Shown here in pieces: positions 17,368 through 26,029 of a stretch of DNA of 64,000 bases. Origin of the DNA: Mucilaginibacter pankratovii (GTDB lineage Bacteria; Bacteroidota; Bacteroidia; Sphingobacteriales; Sphingobacteriaceae). The stretch lies in NCBI RefSeq assembly GCF_014773265.1, contig NZ_JACWMY010000006.1, forward strand, positions 124,001 to 188,000, in the 5' to 3' direction. Made by a program: the position numbers and the translations under genes. Within the stretch, counting starts at the first letter, position 1, and each line of letters starts with the position of its first letter. The notes under the pieces were generated by a model that saw only the letters and a program-made list of their open reading frames with translations, ran no database searches and was not told the DNA's origin.

Positions 17368-18948
17368 TTCCACAGCTTTTTTAAAGGTGTTATCGCCCTC
17401 GTTCAGTACGCGATAGTACGCGTTATTGCCCCATTTAAAACGCGCGGTGTTGGCCTTAAGCAAGGTTTTAATGATGTTGGCAGATAGCTGCAGTTCCCTC
17501 GGGTCTACCTGTTCCAAACTTTTTGCCGAGTACTGGATAAAGGCGTTAAACTCAGTATCAGTTATGTTGAATTGTTTTACAAAGTCTTTTTCGGTACTAA
17601 AGTTTTTTAGCGTCGGCTGCATCTTATCTATTACATAAGCGGTAAATAACTGCTTATCGGCAAGGTCCGATAATAACTGCGTATCGCGGGTGGTATCGGC
17701 AGGTACAAAAACATCGGGCATAATGCCGCCCGAGCTAAACACCTTGCGCCCGTTGGATGTATGATAAGTAGATGCGCCAACAAAGGCGCTATCGGCAAGA
17801 CTGTTGCCTGCGGATAATAGCTCTCCTTTGCGTATCCGGTTGGCCAGTTCTGCATGATAGCTCCGGATGCCGTTTTTATAAGATTTTTGTATCGACCTGC
17901 CGGATGGGGTGTAATACCTGGCAACGGTAAGGTTAACGGCCGTGCCATCCCCAAACGGGAATTGCTGCTGAACCAGGCCTTTGCCAAAGGAACGCCTGCC
18001 TACAATGGTAGCGCGGTCGAGATCTTGCAACGCGCCCGCCAATATTTCGCTCGCACTGGCCGAGTATTCATCGATAAGGATGCTGAGCTTACCCTGTTCG
18101 TAACTGCCCGAATCGGTAGCGAAATAATCTGTACGGGGTTCGTGGGCGCCTTTGGTGTAAACGATCAGTTTGTCTTTTGGCAAAAATTCATCGGCCATGG
18201 CGGTTGCGGTATTGAGGTAGCCGCCGCCGTTGCCGCGCAGATCCAACACCAGTTTTTGCATCCCGTCCAGCTTTAAATTGGTAAGCGCTTCCCTAAAATC
18301 CTTATCGGTAGTAGAAGCAAACTTGCTTATTTTGATGTAGCCCGTAGTGCCCGATATGAAGTAGGCATCCAAGCTGCTGAGCGTTACCCGCCCGCGTTTA
18401 ATGAGGTAGTTTTTCTTTAGTCCGTTGTTTTTTTCTACAGTGAGCGTTACCTGCGAATCCTTCTCGCCCCTGAATGTCTTGCTGATGCGTGGCTGGGTAA
18501 GTTTAGTGCCCGAGAACGGTGCGCCATCTACCAAAAGCACTTTATCGCCCGTGCTCAGTCCGGCTTTTGCCGCCGGGCCGCCGGGATAAACCTGCGTAAC
18601 AAAAAGGGTATCGCGGAGTATCTGGTACTCCAGGCCGATGCCGTTAAAGCCGCCCTGCAGCCGTTCGTTAATGGTTTGCGCCTGTTGCGCCGGCAGATAT
18701 ACCGAATGCGGATCGAGGTTTTGCAGCATATCGTTTACCGTAACACCCGCTATGCTGTCCACATCCACCGAATCTACATAGTTTTGATTGACCAGCGCCA
18801 GCACTTTGGAGATCTTATCATCGCTGCGCGAAAAACTGAGGCCAAAATGGCGGCCGGCAAAATTATTATCAGTAATGATGATGCCGATGGTTACCCCGAT
18901 AAGCAAGAGGATGATGGTCCGGAAAATAACGCCCGCAGTTTGTTTCAT
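17362..18948 (-). CDS. S41 family C-terminal processing peptidase
   Basis: The product has 528 residues from the ATG at 18946-18948; a TTG 18 bases upstream is a weaker start. An N-terminal membrane anchor (TIILLLIGVTIGIII) is followed by a PDZ domain (about 75-165, GIGLEYQILRDTLFVTQVYPGGPAAKAGL). The protease core has LDLRGNGGGYLNTATAMADEF, the nucleophile in EYSASASEILAGALQD, and the catalytic Lys in GRRSFGKGLVQ. It is a periplasmic tail-specific protease of the CtpA/Prc class. Confidence 0.92.
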   Translation of the reverse strand: MKQTAGVIFRTIILLLIGVTIGIIITDNNFAGRHFGLSFSRSDDKISKVLALVNQNYVDSVDVDSIAGVTVNDMLQNLDPHSVYLPAQQAQTINERLQGGFNGIGLEYQILRDTLFVTQVYPGGPAAKAGLSTGDKVLLVDGAPFSGTKLTQPRISKTFRGEKDSQVTLTVEKNNGLKKNYLIKRGRVTLSSLDAYFISGTTGYIKISKFASTTDKDFREALTNLKLDGMQKLVLDLRGNGGGYLNTATAMADEFLPKDKLIVYTKGAHEPRTDYFATDSGSYEQGKLSILIDEYSASASEILAGALQDLDRATIVGRRSFGKGLVQQQFPFGDGTAVNLTVARYYTPSGRSIQKSYKNGIRSYHAELANRIRKGELLSAGNSLADSAFVGASTYHTSNGRKVFSSGGIMPDVFVPADTTRDTQLLSDLADKQLFTAYVIDKMQPTLKNFSTEKDFVKQFNITDTEFNAFIQYSAKSLEQVDPRELQLSANIIKTLLKANTARFKWGNNAYYRVLNEGDNTFKKAVEL

Positions 18949-19045
18949 GTAGTAATTGCCTTGCAAATTTAATCAATAAGCTTTATAGCCTATAATTTAT
19001 ATCATCTTCTTTGTTAACGCTTTGGTTCAAATAAGCTCCGCCGAA

Positions 19046-19154
19046 GCCTCATCCCAACCCTTCTCCAAAGGAGAAGGGCTTAAACAACCGTTAAATTAAA
19101 ATCCTCTCCTTTGGAGAGGATTATTCCATGAGGGCTTCGCCGTTTAGGTGAGGC
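19046..19154. repeat. Dispersed repeat: two opposed CTCC/GGAG hairpins bounded by GCCTCA and TGAGGC
   Basis: CCCTTCTCC-AAA-GGAGAAGGG (19058-19078) and ATCCTCTCC-TTT-GGAGAGGAT (19101-19121) are near-inverted copies of each other. The outer ends GCCTCA and TGAGGC are complementary. It fills most of the gap 18949-19303, which has no gene, and lies between divergent genes. Confidence 0.75.
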
Positions 19155-19303
19155 TAAGTGCGAATGCCTAATTATACCTACGTATTTATACGCTTTTTGG
19201 ACTCCATAAGCACTTCCCGCGGAAGATTATTTTAAACCATAATGCCGCATCTTCTTTGCTTTGATGTTTTTTATTCAATTTTGTTAAAATTATTTTGCGC
19301 TAA

Positions 19304-20110
19304 ATGGAAATTACTACCGAAAAGGATTCGAAATACAACAGCCTGGAGAAAATGCCGCTGTTAGAGATCCTCCAAAATATCAATAACGAAGACAAAACCG
19401 TGCCACTGGCAGTTGAGAAAGCGCTGGAGCAGATAGAAGACCTGGCCACCATCGTTACCGAAAAAATGCGTATTGGCGGCAGGTTGTTTTACATTGGCGC
19501 CGGCACCAGCGGCAGGCTGGGCGTGGTAGATGCATCGGAATGCCCACCCACGTTTGGAGTACCCTTCGATCTGGTGGTTGGTATCATTGCCGGCGGCGAT
19601 AATGCTATCCGCCGCGCAGTAGAATTTGCCGAAGACGACCGCGAACAGGCCTGGGAAGACCTGATGGAGTTTGACATTAACGAAAAGGACGTGGTGGTAG
19701 GCATAGCGGCATCGGGCACTACGCCTTATGTTATCGGCGGTTTGCAAAAAGCCAACGACCATAATATTGCCACCGGCTGTATTGTATGCAATGCCAAAAG
19801 CCCGGTTGCTGCAGAAGCGCAGTACCCTGTGGAAGTAATAGTGGGACCCGAGTTTGTAACCGGCAGCACCCGTATGAAGGCAGGCACCGCCCAAAAGCTG
19901 GTTTTAAATATGCTGAGCACAAGCGTGATGATACAGCTGGGCCGTGTAAAGGGTAATAAAATGGTGGATATGCAGTTAAGCAATAACAAACTGGTAGACC
20001 GCGGCGCGCGCATGGTAATGAGCGAAACCGGCCTGAGCCATGCAGCCGCAGCAGCGTTATTGAAACAGCACGGTAGTGTTAGAAAGGCCGTAGAAGCAAC
20101 AAAGAAATAA
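19304..20110 (+). CDS. murQ: N-acetylmuramic acid 6-phosphate etherase
   Basis: The product has 268 residues, slightly shorter than E. coli MurQ. The SIS domain signature is clear: GGRLFYIGAGTSGRLGVVDASECPPTFG, then VVGIAASGTTPYVIGGL and EFVTGSTRMKAGTAQKLVLNMLST. MurQ cleaves the D-lactyl ether of MurNAc-6-phosphate to GlcNAc-6-phosphate in cell-wall recycling. No muramic-acid kinase is beside it. The nearby secreted GH3 hexosaminidase fits the same recycling route. Confidence 0.95.
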   Translation: MEITTEKDSKYNSLEKMPLLEILQNINNEDKTVPLAVEKALEQIEDLATIVTEKMRIGGRLFYIGAGTSGRLGVVDASECPPTFGVPFDLVVGIIAGGDNAIRRAVEFAEDDREQAWEDLMEFDINEKDVVVGIAASGTTPYVIGGLQKANDHNIATGCIVCNAKSPVAAEAQYPVEVIVGPEFVTGSTRMKAGTAQKLVLNMLSTSVMIQLGRVKGNKMVDMQLSNNKLVDRGARMVMSETGLSHAAAAALLKQHGSVRKAVEATKK

Positions 20111-20128
20111 GAACAAAAAAATCAAAAA

Positions 20129-20160
20129 GCCTCACCCCTTCAGGGGGAGGTTGGAGGGGG
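20129..20160. repeat. Fragment of a GCCTCACCCC / GGGGGAGG repeat abutting a start codon
   Basis: GCCTCACCCCTTCAGGGGG followed by AGGTTGGAGGGGG ends one base before the ATG at 20162. It belongs to the widespread CCTCACCC...GGGGGAGG repeat type; a truncated relative lies at 25870-25898. Confidence 0.6.
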
Positions 20161-20161
20161 A

Positions 20162-20728
20162 ATGCACGAGATAGAACCATATTACAAATGGCGAGATGAT
20201 TACATAGCGGCGGAAGACGAGTACTCGCCTTTTTATGCCACTACGTACAACGAGTTTGAATTTGATAAACAGATATACAATTACCTGCTGCACCCGCAGT
20301 GGGATTCCTTTGGCTCCAACACGCTGTATCTAAAAGTTTTGTTTGTTGATTACGACAGGGGCTACAGCATCATCGAACTGATAGGCGAATGGAACGATGC
20401 CATCAATAACGATATCATGCTGCTGAAGCGCGAGATCCTGGAGCTGATGATAGACCAGGGCATCAACAAATTTGTGTTGATAGGCGAGAATGTTTTAAAC
20501 TTCCATCACTCTGATGACAGCTATTACGAAGAATGGTTTCAGGATGTGGAAGATGGCTGGATAGCCGGTGTCAATTTTCAGGAACACGTGATCAAAGAAT
20601 TCAAGAACAGCAACATCGATTACTACATCAACTTTGGCGGGCAGTTGGATGAACTAAACTGGCGCACCTTAAAGCCCGTGCAGCTGTTTAAAAAAGTAGA
20701 AGAGCAGCTAATGAAAAGATTGAATTGA
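20162..20728 (+). CDS. Conserved hypothetical protein (188 aa)
   Basis: No family is recognised. The protein is acidic and aromatic-rich (YYKWRDDYIAAEDEYSPFYATTYNEFEF), soluble, without signal peptide or membrane segment. The middle LYLKVLFVDYDRGYSIIEL then LLKREILELMIDQGINKFVLIGENVL looks like an alternating beta/alpha domain, and NSNIDYYINFGGQLDELNWRTLKP follows. It lies 51 bases after murQ. The start codon abuts a G-rich dispersed-repeat fragment that supplies the ribosome-binding stretch. Confidence 0.75.
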   Translation: MHEIEPYYKWRDDYIAAEDEYSPFYATTYNEFEFDKQIYNYLLHPQWDSFGSNTLYLKVLFVDYDRGYSIIELIGEWNDAINNDIMLLKREILELMIDQGINKFVLIGENVLNFHHSDDSYYEEWFQDVEDGWIAGVNFQEHVIKEFKNSNIDYYINFGGQLDELNWRTLKPVQLFKKVEEQLMKRLN

Positions 20729-20843
20729 GATGATGTTGCAATCGTAACATCAGTATAAAAACGGCGTTTAAACATTACAACTTTTAAACCTTAAAACGTT
20801 TCAACAATCACTATATTCGTATTAAATAATTTTTTATAAAAAA

Positions 20844-21578
20844 ATGGAAACTAAAACTTCAGACTTCGTTTACGATAACGTCAGCCATATTGAAAACGCA
20901 GACGCATCTCGTAAATTTATAGCAAACGTATTTATGTGGATGTTTGTGGCATTGGGCATTTCTGCCTTGTGTACTTACGCCTTCGCTTTTGTGCCCGAGT
21001 TGAGCGGGATGCTTCGCAATAATATCACCGGTAAAAATAACCTTTTGGGTACAGTGGTAATGTTTGCGCCACTTGCCTTTGTAATGGTGATCTCTTTTGG
21101 ATTTAATAAACTGAGCTATTTTACAGCGGTGCTTTTATTCTTCGCTTTTTCGGCGGTAATGGGAATAAGCCTCAGCTACATATTTTTGATCTACTCTATC
21201 GGTACCATATCAGGCGTTTTTGTAACGTCTTCTATTGTATTTGGCGTAATGGCAGTAGGCGGTTACATCACCCACCAGGATCTTACCAAATTCGGTTCTA
21301 TCATGATCATGCTGTTGGTAGGTATCATCGTAGCCAGCTTCCTTAACTTTTTCATCGGCAGCAGCGGCCTCGACCTGATCATCAGCTATGTAGGTGTAGC
21401 CGTTTTTGTTGGTTTAACCGCTTATGATGTGCAAAAATTGAAACGCATCGGCGCAGGTTTAGAGTATGGCGCTGCATCTACCAAGAAAATGGCCATTTTA
21501 GGCGCGCTGACCTTATATCTTGATTTTGTGAACCTTTTCCTGATGTTACTGCGCGTGTTTGGCGGCAACAGGAGATAA
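20844..21578 (+). CDS. Bax inhibitor-1/YccA family membrane protein
   Basis: The product has 244 residues with seven hydrophobic segments. The BI-1 pattern is visible in FIANVFMWMFVALGISALCTY, an internal FSAVMGISLSYIFLIYS, and the C-terminal YVGVAVFVGLTAYDVQKLKRIG followed by ALTLYLDFVNLFLMLLRVFGG. The Asp residues of TAYDVQ and LYLDFVN match the pH-sensing pair of bacterial BI-1 calcium-leak proteins. It is followed by its own terminator. Confidence 0.92.
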   Translation: METKTSDFVYDNVSHIENADASRKFIANVFMWMFVALGISALCTYAFAFVPELSGMLRNNITGKNNLLGTVVMFAPLAFVMVISFGFNKLSYFTAVLLFFAFSAVMGISLSYIFLIYSIGTISGVFVTSSIVFGVMAVGGYITHQDLTKFGSIMIMLLVGIIVASFLNFFIGSSGLDLIISYVGVAVFVGLTAYDVQKLKRIGAGLEYGAASTKKMAILGALTLYLDFVNLFLMLLRVFGGNRR

Positions 21579-21602
21579 TGAGACTAGCTGATACTGATCT
21601 TT

Positions 21603-21629
21603 AAAAGCCGCCTTGTGCGGCTTTTTTTA
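21603..21629 (+). terminator. Intrinsic terminator of the BI-1 family gene
   Basis: AAAAGCCGC (21603-21611) pairs with GCGGCTTTT (21617-21625) over a 5-base loop and is followed by more T. Confidence 0.9.
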
Positions 21630-21644
21630 TTTAAGCTTGCCTCT

Positions 21645-21753
21645 CGTCCCATAAATGGGACGGCAATGAAGGTGGGGTAGCAGATAAGTAAACCGGTAAA
21701 ATACACCCAATGCCCCAGAATCCCACCTTCATTGCCGTCGGTTTCAACCGACG
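21645..21753. repeat. REP-like pair, locus A (two inverted copies of a GGCAATGAAGGTGGG core)
   Basis: Copy 1 (21645-21677) is the hairpin GTCCCATAAATGGGAC followed by core GGCAATGAAGGTGGG. Copy 2 (21722-21753) is the inverted core CCCACCTTCATTGCC followed by the hairpin GTCGGTTTCAACCGAC. The cores face each other across 44 bases. The same core recurs three times at 52.3-52.6 kb. No coding potential. Confidence 0.85.
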
Positions 21754-21844
21754 ATAGTGGGCTAAATCTTGCCCTAAGACAACTTCATTTTCCTCCAACC
21801 CGCATTCCCTTGCACATTACAACATTAATATTCATATTTGTAAT

Positions 21845-21952
21845 GCTTATGGAGAAAGGCGGAGGGATTAGACCCTGCGATGTCTTGGCAACCTGTGCTT
21901 ACAAGGTGCTACATTCTACTTAGCCGGGAGAAATCGGTTAGGAAAGATAAGC
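21845..21952 (+). ncRNA. SAM-I (S-box) riboswitch upstream of metH
   Basis: The P1 stem GCTTAT (21845-21850) pairs with ATAAGC (21947-21952). Between them lie the conserved S-box blocks in order: GGCGGAGGGATTAGACCCTG, CGATG, TTGGCAACC, the P3 arm GTGCTTACAAGGTGC, a P4-like CCGGGAGAAATCGG, and the closing AGGAAAGATAAGC. It senses S-adenosylmethionine and should repress metH-metF when SAM is high. CATATTTG just upstream resembles a weak -7 box. No classical terminator follows; instead a repeat-built leader leads to metH. Confidence 0.9.
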
Positions 21953-22002
21953 GAAGGTCATTTAGTTATACCCTGACTTTTCGAGATAAGCTACGTTTTT
22001 GG

Positions 22003-22144
22003 GATTACACCGATTTTGGTTGATTACACCGATTAGCTTTAGATTACACCGATTTTTGCAGAAAATAATCGGTGTAATCATCAAAAAATAATCGGTGAAA
22101 TCCAAGAAGGAAATCGGTGAAATCATCAAATAATCGGTGAAATC
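22003..22144. repeat. Seven-unit GATTACACCGATT repeat forming the metH leader
   Basis: Three direct units GATTACACCGATT (22003, 22022, 22042) are followed by the exact inverse AATCGGTGTAATC (22067) and three AATCGGTGAAATC units (22090, 22112, 22132). Forward and reverse units can pair into alternative long hairpins in the mRNA. The last unit ends five bases before the metH ATG. Confidence 0.85.
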
Positions 22145-22149
22145 ATAGT

Positions 22150-25100
22150 ATGGATATTAGAAAAGAATTAGAAAAACGCATCCTGGTTATTGATGGGGCA
22201 ATGGGCACCATGATACAGCGGTACGAACTTACCGAGGAGGATTTCCGCGGCGAGCGTTTCCGCGATCATGCCAGCGACCTGAAAGGCAATAACGACCTGC
22301 TGAATATCACCCGACCCGATGTGATCAAGGCTATCCATGCCGAATATTTGGATGCCGGGGCGGATATTATTGAAACCAATACCTTCAGTACACAAAAGAT
22401 CTCCCTGGCCGATTACCACCTCGAGGAGCTTGATTACGAACTGAGCTACGAAGGTGCCCGCATAGCCCGCGAAGTAGCGGACGAATACACCGCCAAAAAC
22501 CCGGCAAAACCGCGCTTTGTGGCCGGTGCTGTTGGTCCTACAAACCGTACCGCATCTTTATCGCCCGATGTGAACGACCCGGGTTACCGCGCCGTTACGT
22601 TTGATGATTTGGCCGAAGCTTATTACGAGCAGGTGCGGGGCCTGGTTGATGGTGGTTCGGACGTGCTGCTGGTTGAAACCATATTTGATACCCTAAACGC
22701 TAAGGCAGCCCTGTTTGCCATACAACGATATAAAGACGAATGTAAAGCTGCCGGTAAGGATTATCCTGCATTCAGAGATACCGGCGGTGTGATGATCTCC
22801 GGTACTATTACCGATGCATCAGGCCGTACCCTTTCGGGCCAAACGGTGGAGGCTTTCTGGAATTCTATCAGTCACGCCAACTTACTTTCCGTTGGTTTGA
22901 ACTGTGCTTTGGGTGCCCGCGAAATGCGCCCGCATTTGGAGGAACTATCCGAAAAGGCTGGTGTTTATATTTCTGCCTACCCTAATGCCGGTTTGCCAAA
23001 TGAGTTTGGCGCGTACGACGAAACCCCGCACGAAACCGCCCACCAGGTGGATGACTTTATTAAAGCCGGGTTGGTGAACATCGTGGGTGGCTGTTGCGGC
23101 ACCACGCCGGATCATATCCGGTGCATCGCTGATAAGGCTGCCAAACATAAACCCCGAAAAAAACCGGAGATAGCGCCGTTTCTGCGCCTTAGTGGTTTGG
23201 AATCTGTAACCCTTACACCCGAAACAAATTTTGTAAATATAGGCGAGCGGACCAATATCACGGGTTCTCCAAAATTCTCCAAACTTATCCTGGCAGAAGA
23301 TTACGAGGCTGCCCTAACCGTTGCCCTGCAGCAGGTAGAAGGCGGCGCGCAGGTGATCGACATTAACATGGATGAGGGGATGATAGACTCGGAAGCCGTG
23401 ATGGTGAAATTCCTGAACCTCGTTGCATCTGAACCTGATATTGCCAAGCTACCCATCATGATCGATTCCAGTAAATGGACGGTTATTGAAGCTGGTTTAA
23501 AGTGCTTGCAGGGGAAAGGTATCGTAAACTCCATCTCGCTGAAAGAAGGTGAAGAGAAATTTAAAGAGTACGCCCGCAAGATCTTAAGCTATGGTGCCGC
23601 TGCCGTGGTAATGGCCTTTGACGAAACAGGCCAGGCCGATTCCTTAGAACGCCGTAAGGAGATCTGCGGACGCAGTTACCGGATCCTTGTAGATGAAGTT
23701 GGGTTCCCGCCACAGGATATCATTTTCGATCCGAACATCCTTACCGTAGCAACCGGTTTGGAAGAACATAATAACTATGCGGTAGACTTTATTGAGGCTA
23801 CCCGCTGGATAAAACAAAACCTGCCCTATGCCAAAGTTAGCGGCGGGGTAAGTAATATTTCCTTCTCCTTTAGAGGGAACAACACCGTTCGCGAGGCCAT
23901 GCACTCGGCATTCCTTTACCACGCCATTAAGGCCGGGTTGGATATGGGTATTGTAAACGCCGGGATGCTGGAAGTTTACGAGCAGATCCCCAAAAACCTG
24001 CTGGAGCTGGTAGAGGATGTACTGCTTAACCGTCGCGACGATGCCACCGAGCGTTTGGTTGAATTTGCCGATACCATCAAAAGTAAAGGTAAAGAGATCG
24101 TCCGCGATGAGGAATGGCGCAAGAACCCGGTGGAGGAACGCTTATCGCACGCCCTGGTAAAAGGGATCATCGAATACCTGGATGAGGACGTGGAAGAAGC
24201 CCGCCAAAAATTCGCCAAGCCGCTGGAAGTAATTGAAGGCCCCCTGATGGACGGCATGAACGTAGTGGGCGACTTATTCGGCGCCGGTAAAATGTTCCTG
24301 CCACAGGTGGTTAAATCGGCCCGTGTGATGAAGAAGGCCGTGGCTTACCTGTTACCCTTCATCGAACTGGAAAAACAGCGCGTAATTGATGCCGGCGAAG
24401 ATAGCAGCGGCAGTCGCGCCAATGCAGGTAAGGTGTTGATGGCCACCGTAAAAGGCGATGTACACGATATTGGCAAAAATATTGTTGGCGTGGTGCTGGC
24501 CTGTAACAACTTCGAGGTGATAGACCTTGGGGTAATGGTGCCCGCCCAACGCATTATAGAGGAAGCAAAAAAACAGGATGTAGATATTATTGGGCTAAGT
24601 GGTTTGATTACTCCATCGCTGGATGAGATGGTGCATTTTGCCAAAGAGATGGAACGCCAGGGATTCACTATTCCGCTCATTATCGGTGGTGCAACCACAT
24701 CGCGGATCCATGCCGCCGTTAAGGTAGCGCCAAATTATTCGGGCCCTGCTATCCACGTTTTGGATGCATCGCGCAGCGTAACCGTTTGCAGCAGCCTGAT
24801 GAACCGCGACAACCGCGATGCTTATATCCAGGGCATTAAAGACGAATATGAAAAGGCCCGCGAAGCGCACGCCAATAAAAAGAACGATAAACGCTTTATC
24901 AGCATAGAAGAAGCACGCGCCGGTAAGTTCCAGATCAGTCTGGATGGTGATGTGGCGCCAAAACCAGCAATCACCGGCACCAAGGTTTTTGAAGATTACC
25001 CGCTGGAAGAACTGGTTCCCTATATCGATTGGACGCCTTTCTTCCACACCTGGGAACTGCGTGGCAGCTACCCAAAGATCTTCAACGACAAGTACGTTGG

Positions 25101-25869
25101 TACCGAAGCCAAAAAGCTTTACGATGATGCACGGGTGCTGTTGAAACGCATTGTAGATAATAAACTGCTGCACGCCAATGGCGTTATCGGTTTTTGGCCG
25201 GCAAACAGCGTTGGGGATGATATCGAAATTTATACCGATGACACCCGCACAACCTTGCTAACACGCATTCATACGCTTCGCCAGCAGGCGGAGAAGGCTA
25301 AGAATGAGCCTTACTATGCGCTGTCAGATTTCATTGCGCCAAAGGAAAGCGGCGTGCCTGACTATTGGGGAGGCTTTGCCGTAACAACCGGTATAGGCTG
25401 CGATGAGCTGGTTGCCGAATTTGAGGCCGACCACGATGATTACAACAGCATTATGGCCAAGGCCCTTGCCGACCGCCTTGCAGAAGCCTTCGCCGAGAAA
25501 ATGCACGAACTTGTGCGTAAAGAATACTGGGGCTACAGCAAAGGCGAGCAATTGGATACCGACGAACTGATTAAAGAAGAATACCAGGGTATCCGCCCGG
25601 CACCGGGTTATCCCGCCTGCCCGGACCACACCGAGAAAACTACGTTGTTTGAGATACTAAAAGCCGAAGATAACGCCCATATGCACCTTACCGAAAGCCT
25701 GGCCATGATGCCGGCAGCATCAGTAAGCGGGTTCTACTTCGCGCACCCGCAGGCAAGGTATTTCGGGCTTGGTAAGATCAGTAAGGACCAGGTGGAGGAT
25801 TATGCGGTAAGGAAGAATATGCCGCTGGAAGATGTAGAAAGATGGCTGGGGCCGAACATAAATTATTAG
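22150..25869 (+). CDS. metH: Cobalamin-dependent methionine synthase
   Basis: The full-length enzyme has 1239 residues. The homocysteine domain (1-330) carries the zinc cysteines in GLNCALGA (about 252) and GGCCGT (about 313). The pterin-binding domain (about 350-620) includes [11 protein letters not shown]. The cobalamin cap and Rossmann module (about 650-900) has D770-V-H772-DIG, where His772 is the lower cobalt ligand. The C-terminal activation domain (about 920-1239) has [12 protein letters not shown], the SAM-binding loop for reductive reactivation. It methylates homocysteine using methyl-THF. The gene is riboswitch-controlled and precedes metF. Cobalamin synthesis genes are not in the window. 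Confidence 0.97.
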   Translation: MDIRKELEKRILVIDGAMGTMIQRYELTEEDFRGERFRDHASDLKGNNDLLNITRPDVIKAIHAEYLDAGADIIETNTFSTQKISLADYHLEELDYELSYEGARIAREVADEYTAKNPAKPRFVAGAVGPTNRTASLSPDVNDPGYRAVTFDDLAEAYYEQVRGLVDGGSDVLLVETIFDTLNAKAALFAIQRYKDECKAAGKDYPAFRDTGGVMISGTITDASGRTLSGQTVEAFWNSISHANLLSVGLNCALGAREMRPHLEELSEKAGVYISAYPNAGLPNEFGAYDETPHETAHQVDDFIKAGLVNIVGGCCGTTPDHIRCIADKAAKHKPRKKPEIAPFLRLSGLESVTLTPETNFVNIGERTNITGSPKFSKLILAEDYEAALTVALQQVEGGAQVIDINMDEGMIDSEAVMVKFLNLVASEPDIAKLPIMIDSSKWTVIEAGLKCLQGKGIVNSISLKEGEEKFKEYARKILSYGAAAVVMAFDETGQADSLERRKEICGRSYRILVDEVGFPPQDIIFDPNILTVATGLEEHNNYAVDFIEATRWIKQNLPYAKVSGGVSNISFSFRGNNTVREAMHSAFLYHAIKAGLDMGIVNAGMLEVYEQIPKNLLELVEDVLLNRRDDATERLVEFADTIKSKGKEIVRDEEWRKNPVEERLSHALVKGIIEYLDEDVEEARQKFAKPLEVIEGPLMDGMNVVGDLFGAGKMFLPQVVKSARVMKKAVAYLLPFIELEKQRVIDAGEDSSGSRANAGKVLMATVKGDVHDIGKNIVGVVLACNNFEVIDLGVMVPAQRIIEEAKKQDVDIIGLSGLITPSLDEMVHFAKEMERQGFTIPLIIGGATTSRIHAAVKVAPNYSGPAIHVLDASRSVTVCSSLMNRDNRDAYIQGIKDEYEKAREAHANKKNDKRFISIEEARAGKFQISLDGDVAPKPAITGTKVFEDYPLEELVPYIDWTPFFHTWELRGSYPKIFNDKYVGTEAKKLYDDARVLLKRIVDNKLLHANGVIGFWPANSVGDDIEIYTDDTRTTLLTRIHTLRQQAEKAKNEPYYALSDFIAPKESGVPDYWGGFAVTTGIGCDELVAEFEADHDDYNSIMAKALADRLAEAFAEKMHELVRKEYWGYSKGEQLDTDELIKEEYQGIRPAPGYPACPDHTEKTTLFEILKAEDNAHMHLTESLAMMPAASVSGFYFAHPQARYFGLGKISKDQVEDYAVRKNMPLEDVERWLGPNINY

Positions 25870-25898
25870 GCGAAGCCCCCTAACCCCCTGAAGGGAGA
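25870..25898. repeat. Truncated CCCCCTAACCCCCTGAAGGG repeat at the metH stop
   Basis: A GGCGAAG-CCCCCTAACCCCC-TGAAGGG fragment begins directly after the metH stop codon. It resembles the complement of the repeat at 20129-20160 and seems to be a truncated copy. Confidence 0.5.
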
Positions 25899-25924
25899 AC
25901 AGAAAGAGACAATAAATAACCACG

Positions 25925-26007
25925 CGTCATTGCGAGGAACGAAGCAATCTCCCGATAAGCAGGGCGGAATGCATAGCTTAGAGATTGCTTCGTTCCTCGC
26001 AATGACG
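25925..26007. repeat. Perfect 27-bp inverted repeat between metH and metF
   Basis: Arms at 25925-25951 and 25981-26007 are exact reverse complements (CGTCATTGCGAGG ... CCTCGCAATGACG) around a 29-base centre. The GTCATTGCGAGGAACGAAGC motif is a recurrent dispersed repeat in many bacterial genomes. It would form a very stable hairpin in the metH-metF transcript, 22 bases before the metF start. Confidence 0.9.
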
Positions 26008-26029
26008 TAACGGAAAGACATAATTTGTA

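Noticed and set aside
19361..19894. A 177-codon minus-strand frame inside murQ
   Set aside because: It is antisense to an unmistakable SIS-domain enzyme and shows no family features of its own.
21732..21923. A 63-codon frame across the REP-like copy and the riboswitch
   Set aside because: It runs through the conserved S-box core, whose RNA structure explains the sequence.
22003..22144. CRISPR-like spacing of short repeats before metH
   Set aside because: Units are only 13 bases, orientation switches midway, spacers are 6-12 bases and no cas genes are present; it is a palindromic repeat cluster.
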